A program made the position numbers and the translations under genes. A DNA stretch of 64,000 nucleotides, taken from CG2-30-58-95 sp964618215. GTDB lineage: Bacteria > Chloroflexota > Anaerolineae > Anaerolineales > Villigracilaceae. Below the pieces are notes generated by a model, which saw only the letters and a program-made list of their open reading frames with translations, was not told where the DNA came from and did not search any database. The first letter of the stretch is position 1; every line of letters starts with the position of its first letter. Shown one piece after another: positions 34,003 through 39,761 of the stretch. The stretch spans positions 1 through 64,000 of the forward strand of contig CAZTZE010000024.1 in the NCBI GenBank assembly GCA_964618215.1. The letters are read 5' to 3'.

Positions 34003-34520
34003 GCAGCGTGGTGCCGCACTTCCAAACCCAGATCGCGGATGGCGGACCTGTGACGGTCACCCATGCGGACATGGAGCGTTACTTTATGACCATCCCGGAG
34101 GCGGTGCAACTGGTGCTGCAGGCCTCCGTCTTGGGGAAAAGGGGCGAGGTGTTCGTCCCTTCGACAGGCTCAGGACAAGGCTGGACATGGGCGAGCCGAT
34201 CAAGATCATGGATCGTTCGGCTGCGCTCACGACGACGCCTGGCGCGTGATCTGATCGAGCTTTCGGGTTATCAGGTTGGTCGTGATATTGACATCGCCAT
34301 CACCGGACTTCGGCCGGGGGAGAAATTGCGGGAGGAGCTCTTTTCTGACGACGAGGCGCTGGCCCCGACCGAGCATGAGAAAATTCTCGTGGTCAGCAAT
34401 GGCGCCGAGCCTTCTCGTGGTCAATGGAAAGCCGATGTGGAGGCATTGCTTTCCCTGGCGCGGGCCGGTGAGACAGAGAAGGCGCGAGCGAGGCTGCAAG
34501 CGATTGTGTGCCCCCCCTTA
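34003..34520 (+). pseudogene. decayed copy A of the CapD gene 3' end
   Basis: It matches the region 30753-31220 of the intact gene closely. Two inserts break it: a CCTTCGACAGGCTCAGGAC-type repeat at about 34155-34180 and TCGTTCGGCTGCGCTCACGACGACG at about 34208-34232. The second restores the frame lost by the first, so an open reading frame spans the copy and ends in the same W-K-A-D-V-E-A-L-L-S-L-A-R-A-G-E-T-E-K-A-R sequence. It lacks the membrane part and the NAD site and cannot be functional as a dehydratase. Confidence 0.88.
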
Positions 34521-34557
34521 AGAATTGAGAATTGAGAATTGAGAATTGAGAATTGAG
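34516..34557. repeat. 7-nt tandem repeat array, AATTGAG units
   Basis: Five perfect AATTGAG units run directly from the end of CapD copy A into the start of the second four-helix-bundle gene; the ATG is at 34560. The unit differs in sequence but not in length from the GACGGRR arrays at the left end of the window. Confidence 0.93.
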
Positions 34558-34559
34558 GC

Positions 34560-34934
34560 ATGACTGAGTACAAGGGTTTTGAGGAGATGCCAGTGTGGCA
34601 GAAAGCGCATAAATTGGCTGTAGAAATCTTCCATGTCAGTGAGCATTTCCCCCGGAAAGAAGATTATGGCCTGACCTCACAGTTGCGGCGGGCAGCGCTT
34701 TCCATTTCGGCCAACATCGCCGAGGCATTTGGACGCTTTCACTACAGGGACAAGCTCAACTTCTACTACAACAGCCGCGGCTCTGCTCATGAAACCAAGA
34801 GCCCCCTGCTCTACGCTCGGGACGTGGGTTACATTGACGTCTCTATCCATGATGCTCTGGATCACAAGCTGAACGAGGTATTGCTTGAGCTCAATAGCGT
34901 TATCAGCACCTTGCGTCGAAATCTGAAATCTTAA
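34560..34934 (+). CDS. four helix bundle protein (S23-type)
   Basis: A 124-residue relative of the protein at 62: M-P-V-W-Q-K-A-H-K-L-A-V-E, Y-G-L-T-S-Q-L-R-R-A-A-L-S-I-S-A-N-I-A-E-A-F-G-R (signature), then D-K-L-N-F-Y-Y-N-S-R-G-S-A-H-E-T-K-S. Most family members have L-x-I-A-R-G-S-L-x-E where this has Y-Y-N-S-R-G-S-A-H-E. The ATG follows an AATTGAG array by 2 nt, and the TAA lies inside a downstream 7-nt array of complementary type. A 63-nt segment spanning the 3' end of the gene is duplicated behind it. Confidence 0.88.
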   Translation: MTEYKGFEEMPVWQKAHKLAVEIFHVSEHFPRKEDYGLTSQLRRAALSISANIAEAFGRFHYRDKLNFYYNSRGSAHETKSPLLYARDVGYIDVSIHDALDHKLNEVLLELNSVISTLRRNLKS

Positions 34935-35041
34935 TCCTTAATCCTCGATTCTCAATCCTTCTTCCTCAGCACCTTGCGTCGCAATCTGAAATCTTAATCC
35001 TTAATCCTCGATTCTTGATTCTCGATTCTCAATCCTGAATC
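34904..35041. repeat. 63-nt tandem duplication and 7-nt arrays behind four-helix gene
   Basis: CAGCACCTTGCGTCG-AATCTGAAATC occurs at 34904 and again at 34967, exactly 63 nt (9 x 7) apart, so the gene's last codons are copied. Both are followed by 7-nt units: AATCCTT, AATCCTC, GATTCTC, AATCCTG. These are complement-like to the AATTGAG units in front of the gene, giving an inverted arrangement around it. Confidence 0.9.
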
Positions 35042-35049
35042 TTGTGTAC

Positions 35050-35055
35050 TATAAT
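35050..35055 (+). promoter_or_regulatory. putative -10 box (TATAAT)
   Basis: A consensus TATAAT follows immediately after the 7-nt array and precedes, by 29 nt, the start codon at 35084, which has a good AAAGGAGG ribosome site. No good -35 is obvious. It may drive the small gene and the DUF433 gene behind it. Confidence 0.35.
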
Positions 35056-35083
35056 TGGGAGTGGCGAAAGGAGGTGTTTCTCG

Positions 35084-35257
35084 ATGTCCACAATGATTGC
35101 GATTCCGGACGAATTGGTTGAGCAAGTCAAATCGGTCGCCCGTACGGAGGCGTTGGAAAAATTCTTCATCAATAAGGAAACCTTTAGGGTCTATTTTTCA
35201 GCGGACAAGAGATGCACTAATGGTAGCCGCGAAGGTGGCTACCATAACTGGAGGTGA
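35084..35257 (+). CDS. small antitoxin-like protein, 3' end replaced by repeats
   Basis: A 57-residue open frame with an excellent AAAGGAGG ribosome site. The first 28 residues (M-S-T-M-I-A-I-P-D-E-L-V-E-Q-V-K-S-V-A-R-T-E) look like a ribbon-helix-helix type antitoxin start. The remainder is repeat-derived: residues from about 31 (N-K-E-T-F-R-V-Y-F) come from the AAACCTTTAGGGTCT repeat at 35178-35192, and the end (N-G-S-R-E-G-G-Y-H-N) from the 26-nt palindrome at 35220. The true C-terminus seems lost. Its TGA overlaps the possible GTG start of the next gene. Confidence 0.5.
   Translation: MSTMIAIPDELVEQVKSVARTEALEKFFINKETFRVYFSADKRCTNGSREGGYHNWR
35178..35192. repeat. half-site of the AGACCC...AAAGGTTT element
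   Basis: AAACCTTTAGGGTCT is the complement of the left terminal inverted repeat of the ~96-bp element at 36529-36626. Only one terminus is recognisable here. It is inside the small gene at 35084. Confidence 0.6.
35220..35245. repeat. 26-nt palindrome, copy 2 (end of small gene)
   Basis: Arms ATGGTAGCC and GGCTACCAT with loop GCGAAGGT. It is read in the same frame as the copies at 39145 and 49701 and contributes N-G-S-R-E-G-G-Y-H-N to the end of the small frame. It ends 14 nt before the ATG of the DUF433 gene, so it could also form a hairpin over the leader of that gene. Confidence 0.88.
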
Positions 35258-35259
35258 AT

Positions 35260-35595
35260 ATGGAACTGGAAAGATACTTTGACTTCCTCAGCCCGGATGA
35301 CATTCGCATAAAAGGAACACGTGTGGGTATCGAGACAGTGTTGGATGACTACCTGGACGGCGCCAGTGCGGAGGAGATTGCCGCGCGCTATCGCAGCCTG
35401 TCCCTGGAACAGGTCTATGCGACCCTCCTGTACTACTTTCATAACCGTGCTCAGGTGGATGCCTATCTGGAAGCATGGCGGGCGTATACCGAAGCCGCCT
35501 GGCAGGAACAAGAGCGTAATCCTTCTCCAGCCGTGCGCCGTCTCCGCGAACTCAAGGCGCACTCGACGTCCGGCGTGGGGATTCCTGCCCTGTGA
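35260..35595 (+). CDS. DUF433 domain antitoxin-like protein
   Basis: A 111-residue protein: I-R-I-K-G-T-R-V-G-I-E-T-V-L-D-D-Y-L-D-G-A-S and E-E-I-A-A-R-Y-R-S-L-S-L-E-Q-V-Y-A-T-L-L-Y-Y are the DUF433 helix-turn-helix. DUF433 proteins are commonly paired with a DUF5615 PIN-like protein, presumably as antitoxin and toxin. The partner follows here (35592) but is broken. ATG 35260 is preferred over GTG 35254 because GGAGG lies 6 nt upstream. Confidence 0.82.
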   Translation: MELERYFDFLSPDDIRIKGTRVGIETVLDDYLDGASAEEIAARYRSLSLEQVYATLLYYFHNRAQVDAYLEAWRAYTEAAWQEQERNPSPAVRRLRELKAHSTSGVGIPAL

Positions 35596-35937
35596 CGGAG
35601 ATCCGCTACCTTGTAGATGAGAATACCCCGCGCGCAATGGGTGATCAGTTGCGCCGGCGAGAGCCCACGTCGCCGTATTGACTGTTGGCGATGACCTGGC
35701 GCCACCGCGTGGTTCGTCAGACCCGGATATCCTGCTCTGGCTCGAACGCCAAGAGTACTGCTTGATTACTCGCAACCGGCATTGCGCGATCATCTCGCGG
35801 CTGGGCATCACATGCCCGGAATATTCACCTTGCGACCGAGGGTGACTGTCGGTCAGATCATTGACGTCTTGCTGTTGATATGGGGAGCAGCGCAGCCAGG
35901 GGAGTACACCGATCAAATCGTGTACATACCCTTCTAG
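35592..35937 (+). pseudogene. DUF5615 PIN-like toxin, frameshifted
   Basis: A GTG overlapping the DUF433 stop begins T-E-I-R-Y-L-V-D-E-N-T-P-R, the family's N-terminus with catalytic Asp. After R-R-R-E-P-T the frame is lost; a second frame gives V-L-T-V-G-D-D-L-A-P-P-R-G-S-S-D-P-D-I-L and L-I-T-R-N-R; a third continues G-H-H-M-P-G-I-F-T-L-R-P-R-V-T-V-G-Q and ends I-V-Y-I-P-F. At least two frameshifts are needed. The toxin is thus likely inactive while its DUF433 partner remains intact. Confidence 0.72.
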
Positions 35938-35942
35938 GCGTA

Positions 35943-36182
35943 TACTCATTCCAATTTCCCAAGGACGGCGTGACAGGCGGGATGAAGGGTATCGAGTTAC
36001 CGGCGCAAATCATTGTAGGCTCCACGCGAGAAGTTCTCAATGTCATCGAGTGGCTGGAAGCAGGCGCGCATATTGTCACCGTCATGCCAGCGCTCCTGGA
36101 GGGTATGCTCATTCATCCATAAACCAAAGAAACGGTTCAGATGTTCCTGCGGGATGCGGCTGAAGCAGAAAAAAGACTTTAG
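35943..36182 (+). pseudogene. fragment of a transaldolase-family gene
   Basis: The frame G-I-E-L-P-A-Q-I-I-V-G-S-T-R-E-V-L-N-V and W-L-E-A-G-A-H-I-V-T-V-M-P-A-L-L-E-G-M-L matches the C-terminal third of fructose-6-phosphate aldolase / transaldolase (S-x-R, A-G-A-x-I-V-T-V-P). It has an in-frame TAA at 36120 after H-P, then continues T-K-E-T-V-Q-M-F-L-R-D-A. The catalytic Lys region is absent. It is a decayed leftover. Confidence 0.65.
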
Positions 36183-36202
36183 CAAAAGGACGGTTCACCA
36201 AT

Positions 36203-36735
36203 CGGAGGCGGTGCAACTGGCCGAAGGTGCAGGCCTCCGTCTTGGGGAAAAAGGGTGAAGTTTTCGCGACCGCAGGGAGTGGATATGGGTGAGCCGATCA
36301 AGATCATGGATCGTTCGGCTGTGCTCACGACGACGCCTGGCGCGTGACCTGATCGAACTTTCGGGTTATCAGGTCGGGCGTGATATTGACATTGCCATTA
36401 CTGGACTTCGGCCGGGGGAGAAATTACCGAGTAGGTGCTGCCGAAGGTGCCGGCACTTACGGCGCACGGGAGGAACTCTTTTCTGACGACGAGGTGCTGG
36501 CCCCGACCGAGCATGAAAAAATTCTCGTAAGACCCTAAAGGTTTCCTTTGCAATCAATCTCGACATTTAAACGGGATTTTCTTGCAATTGCAACACACTG
36601 TTAGCGAAAAAAACCTTTGGGTCTGCGTTCTCTCGGTCAATGGAAAGCCGATGTGGAGGTATTGCTTTCCCTGGCGCGGGCGGGTGAGACAGAGAAGGCG
36701 CGGGAGAGGCTGCAAGCGATTGTGTGCCCCCCTAA
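36203..36735 (+). pseudogene. decayed copy B of the CapD gene 3' end
   Basis: It corresponds to about 30847-31223 of the intact gene. Inserts relative to it: CCGAAG near 36218, CGACCGCAGGGA at about 36268, TCGTTCGGCTGTGCTCACGACGACG at 36307, an ACCGAGTAGG...GGCACTTACGGC repeat at 36427-36466, and a ~96-bp element at 36529-36626. Several inserts are shared with copies A and C, so the copies derive from one already-damaged ancestor. Confidence 0.85.
36529..36626. mobile_element. small element with terminal inverted repeats
   Basis: About 96 bp inside CapD copy B. It begins AAGACCCTAAAGGTTTCC and ends AAAAAACCTTTGGGTCTGC, so the termini are inverted repeats with one 1-nt difference. No coding capacity. 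A solitary terminus is at 35178-35192. Confidence 0.68.
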
Positions 36736-37075
36736 CTCGGCACGGCCATAAATTGCGGTTTTCTGTCGCCTGATTCGCGGGGCTGACCCACAGGGTGCTT
36801 CGCGACCCATGCACCGAGTAGACCTTCGGCAGCACCTACCCTTCGACACCGTTCGTGCCGCGAACAGCGGCGGCATGCCGGTGCGAGACGGCAAGCTCAG
36901 GGCACCGCTCGGCAGGGTGCTTCCCTAAAGGGACGCTACGCGGTCGCGAAGGCCTGCTCGGTGGGAGGCCAAGCTCGATTTGATCACGAATAGGAAAAAG
37001 GGTAGAATAAGAGTACGAACGCAGAGAGGATCCTGTGATTTATGCAGGAAGCAGTAAGGAAAAGGTTGGCGAACG
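36736..37075. repeat. gene-free stretch of nested dispersed repeats
   Basis: It holds two copies of the GGGTGCTTC / AAGGCC-TGCTCGG family (36788-36835 and 36913-36966) and between them a CCTTCGAC...AGCTCAGGGC repeat split by a clean 45-nt REP-like copy (36848-36892). The last 60 nt contain a third partial copy of the AlbA direct repeat (GATTTATGCAGGAAGCAGTAA). I see no gene here. Confidence 0.8.
36848..36892 (-). repeat. 45-nt REP-like element
   Basis: Minus orientation of the GCCGTCTCGCACCGGC ... GGCACGAACGGT unit, exactly 45 nt, as at 63425-63469. It interrupts a CTTCGACA / AGCTCAGGG repeat, which can be rejoined across it. Confidence 0.85.
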
Positions 37076-37312
37076 ATGAATACAATAAAAGATGTTGTCA
37101 TCAATGCTTTAGATGATCTACCAGCGGGCCATATGAATGAGGTATTGGATTTTGTGCTTTTTCTGAAGCAGCGCAGGCAGGTTGATCTCCATGCCTTCCA
37201 GAAGTTGGTTGTACATCCCACGCCGGCTTCGCAGCTAGATGGCCTGGTAGGATTAGTTGCATGGGGGGGGGATGCCCTGGCTGACACTGAACGTTTATAT
37301 GAAAATGAATAA
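37076..37312 (+). CDS. antitoxin-like protein (DUF2281-type)
   Basis: A 78-residue protein. V-V-I-N-A-L-D-D-L-P-A-G-H-M-N-E-V-L-D-F-V-L-F-L-K-Q-R resembles the helical N-terminus of DUF2281 antitoxins. The stop TAA overlaps the start ATG of the PIN gene by 8 nt, the classic toxin-antitoxin layout. AAGGAAAAGG lies just upstream. Confidence 0.7.
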   Translation: MNTIKDVVINALDDLPAGHMNEVLDFVLFLKQRRQVDLHAFQKLVVHPTPASQLDGLVGLVAWGGDALADTERLYENE

Positions 37313-37757
37313 GCAAGCTGCAATAGATAGCAGCGTTCTGGTCGCCTTGGTGGATGATCGAGATAAATGGCATGTTCAGGCTAAGGCGTTATTGGATGCG
37401 CTCAAGGAAGAAGTCATCAACGTGATCTATTTTGACTGTGTTCTCAACGAGACGATTAGTGTTATGGCACGTCGTTCGGAAGAACAGAATCGGTCTGCTC
37501 AATTTCCAGCACTTTTGGATGGACTACTGCAGCAAGTGCCTGAAGAACTGATTACCTGGATTACGCTGGATACTCAACGGCTATATGATCGAATTGTTGA
37601 ATTGGTGCGCCAGACCCAGGGCAGATTGAATTTCCACGATGCGCTTATTGCTCTCGCCTGCCAGGAACTTGAAATTAAGGTGATCTTGAGTTTTGATCGG
37701 GACTTTGACGAAATTCCATGGATGGAACGGTATGAATCTATGAACGAGGGGAAATAG
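37305..37757 (+). CDS. PIN-domain toxin
   Basis: A 150-residue PIN ribonuclease: A-I-D-S-S-V-L-V-A-L at the start (Asp8), C-V-L-N-E-T-I with an acidic residue, N-F-H-D-A-L-I-A-L-A, and I-L-S-F-D-R-D-F-D-E-I supplying the last metal-binding acids. Such VapC-like toxins cut RNA. ATG 37305 lies in the end of the antitoxin gene. The pair appears intact. Confidence 0.83.
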   Translation: MNKQAAIDSSVLVALVDDRDKWHVQAKALLDALKEEVINVIYFDCVLNETISVMARRSEEQNRSAQFPALLDGLLQQVPEELITWITLDTQRLYDRIVELVRQTQGRLNFHDALIALACQELEIKVILSFDRDFDEIPWMERYESMNEGK

Positions 37758-37917
37758 ATATTATCTGTGATAAGCCAAAAACCTTTATGGGACGCGGACG
37801 AGTACGATTTTCAGTTAAAAATTGGCGGTCTCTATGAAGCTCGATGATGTCCTTACCGGCGTCGTCTATGTTAGACAATATCGAGGCATTCGCTCTTTAA
37901 GTTGAGCAAGCCGTTTT

Positions 37918-38462
37918 TTCTGGATGACCATCCCGGAGGGACATCCTGAGCGCAGTCGAAGTGCTGTGTAGCTGGCCGAAGGTGCAGGCCTCCGTCCTGG
38001 GGAAAAAGGGTGAAGTGTTCGCGACCGCAGGGAGTGGATATGGGTGAGCCGATCAAGATCATGGACCGTTCGGCTGATGGTTCGACAGGCCTTCGGCGTG
38101 AGCGCTCAGGCGAACGCTCACCATGTAGCTCACGACGACGCCTGGCGCGTGACCTGATCGAACTTTCGGGTTATCAGGTCGGTCGTGATATTGACATCGC
38201 CATTACTGGACTTCGGCGTAGGACAAATTGCTAATTTGTCCCACATTTGCTACTCGACCACGGCGATTCCCAGAGAGGCAATTGCGGGAGGAACTCTTTT
38301 CTGATGACGAGGCGCTGGCCCCGACCGAGCACGAGAAAATTCTCGTCGTCAGCAATGGCGCCGAGCCTTCCCTGGGTCAATGGAAAGCCGATGTGGAGGA
38401 ATTGCTTTCCCTGGCGCGGGCCGCTGAGACAGAGAAGGCGCGAGCGAGGCTGCAAGCGATCA
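37918..38462 (+). pseudogene. decayed copy C of the CapD gene 3' end
   Basis: It corresponds to about 30838-31207 of the intact gene. It shares the GCTGGCCGAAGGTGCAGGCC and CGACCGCAGGGA changes with copy B and the GTTCGGCTG...GCTCACGACGACG insert with A and B, and adds its own: GACATCCTGAGCGCAGTCGAAG near 37938, a TTCGACAGGC...GCGAACGCTCACC block at 38080-38125, and a GGACAAATT palindromic insert at 38216-38278. The final W-K-A-D-V-E-E-L-L-S-L-A-R-A is still readable. Confidence 0.85.
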
Positions 38463-38502
38463 TTGGTAATAAAACGATATAGAGAGCATTCGGTAACTTG
38501 TG

Positions 38503-38538
38503 TTGATCCAGTTTAATCCTCCTCCCTTCACGCTGGAA
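38503..38538 (+). pseudogene. detached 5' end of the DegT gene
   Basis: From the TTG at 38503 this reads I-Q-F-N-P-P-P-F-T-L-E, the usual N-terminus of a DegT/DnrJ aminotransferase, then meets the MITE at 38539. Removing the element and one copy of CGCTGGAA joins it in frame to E-Q-R-S-L-M-E-A-F-E at 38700 onwards. Confidence 0.72.
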
Positions 38539-38691
38539 TTCTCTACCGTACAAGTGTCATTGCGAGGGCGCTTTCCCCGAAGCAATCTCCAAGTTGACAT
38601 GATTTACCTGTCGAAAAGGGGATTGCCACGCCGCCGGAAGAGCACCGACGGCTCGCAATAACACAGTTTGTTGGTTTTGTACGGTAGAGAG
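38539..38691. mobile_element. MITE-like element with 8-bp target duplication
   Basis: 153 bp. Left end TTCTCTACCGTACAA and right end TTGTACGGTAGAGAG are inverted repeats (14 of 15). CGCTGGAA occurs on both sides (38531-38538 and 38692-38699), a target-site duplication. The interior has GTCATTGCGAG ... CTCGCAATAACAC, GAAGCAATC and GGGGATTGC arms, the same core as in the element at 29104. It has disrupted the DegT gene. Confidence 0.88.
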
Positions 38692-38711
38692 CGCTGGAAG
38701 AGCAACGATCC

Positions 38712-39761
38712 TTGATGGAAGCCTTCGAGTCAGCTGTTGATGAACAACAAGCGCCAACCGAAATCCTCGAAAAGTCATTCGAGGATCTCTGTAAGGTCAA
38801 ACATGCCATTGCAGTATCCTCTGGAACAGCCGCGCTGCAGGTAGCGCTCCTGGCTCACAAAGTTGGGGCAGGAGACGAAGTCATTACAACGGCATTCACT
38901 TCGATATCAACAATAAATGCAATTCTTTCTGTAGGAGCCTATCCGGTCTTTGTGGATGTCGAACCGGCAACGTTTCTTATAAATGCTGACTTGATAGAGA
39001 AGTGTATAACGCCGCGAACGAAAGCAATTCTACCTGTCCACTTGTATGGGCAGATGAGCGATATGGGAGTAATCAAAACTCTTGCAGACCGCTTCGGTCT
39101 GGTGATAATTGAAGATGCCCGGCAAGCGATCGGAGCAGAATACTATGGTAGCCTGAAATATGGCTACCATTATGGGAAGAAGGCAGGAAGTATTGGAACA
39201 GGGGCTATAAGTCTCTCTCCCGAATCCATCCTGAATTCAATTGGGGGCGGCGTGATCACAACGAACGATGAAGAAGTCGCAAGGCGCTGCAAGATAATCC
39301 GTAATCAGGGTTTAGATTCTAACGGAAAACTAGTAATGCTTGGTTTGGATTTCCGGATTAAGGATCATCAGGCTGCGATTGCCACGGAAAAACTTGGTAT
39401 GCTAAACGACAACATCGAGCGTCGGCGTGCGAATGCTCATTTCTTGAGTTCGAATATCAAGTCAGTGATTATCCCTGTCGAAGCGGAAGGCCGCTTGCAT
39501 ACATGGAATTATTACACAGTGCGCGTTACTGCTCTGTTGGCTAGAGACGCCGCTGTCAGGAAGTTGCATGAAGCTGGGATTGCCACCGACATGTATAATT
39601 GGAAACCTGTACATTACTTTAGCCATGTCCAGGATATTGTAGGAGAGATTTACTTGCCCGTGACAGAAAAGATCGCACGCCAGGTATTTTCGTTACCTAT
39701 CCACGAGGATCTTTCAACCGAAGAATTAGAAAGGATTGTTACGGAGGTTAATAAACTCTAA
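38712..39761 (+). CDS. DegT/DnrJ aminotransferase homologue, disrupted and without the PLP lysine
   Basis: The remaining 349 residues follow the sugar aminotransferase family: A-V-S-S-G-T-A-A-L-Q, E-V-I-T-T-A-F-T-S, V-D-V-E-P, I-L-P-V-H-L-Y-G-Q, I-I-E-D-A-R-Q-A-I-G. Three oddities: the MITE at 38539-38691 has cut off the N-terminus, so translation must start at TTG 38712 or ATG 38715; a 27-nt insert adds YGSLKYGYHY after G-A-E-Y (residues about 145-154), where relatives go straight to G-K-K-A-G; and the PLP-binding Lys site reads S-P-E-S-I-L-N, with Ser where the neighbour at 39761 has Lys445. It is probably not an active aminotransferase. Confidence 0.83.
   Translation: MMEAFESAVDEQQAPTEILEKSFEDLCKVKHAIAVSSGTAALQVALLAHKVGAGDEVITTAFTSISTINAILSVGAYPVFVDVEPATFLINADLIEKCITPRTKAILPVHLYGQMSDMGVIKTLADRFGLVIIEDARQAIGAEYYGSLKYGYHYGKKAGSIGTGAISLSPESILNSIGGGVITTNDEEVARRCKIIRNQGLDSNGKLVMLGLDFRIKDHQAAIATEKLGMLNDNIERRRANAHFLSSNIKSVIIPVEAEGRLHTWNYYTVRVTALLARDAAVRKLHEAGIATDMYNWKPVHYFSHVQDIVGEIYLPVTEKIARQVFSLPIHEDLSTEELERIVTEVNKL
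39145..39170. repeat. 26-nt palindrome, copy 3 (inside DegT gene)
   Basis: Arms ATGGTAGCC and GGCTACCAT, loop TGAAATAT. It adds nine codons in frame between G-A-E-Y and Y-G-K-K-A-G. The core and flanking T/A are identical to the copy at 49701 over 29 nt. Confidence 0.93.

Noticed and set aside
37833..37905. Short frame starting M-K-L-D-D-V-L-T-G-V, like some PIN protein starts
   Set aside because: About 20 codons before a stop; too short to support as a gene or remnant with confidence.
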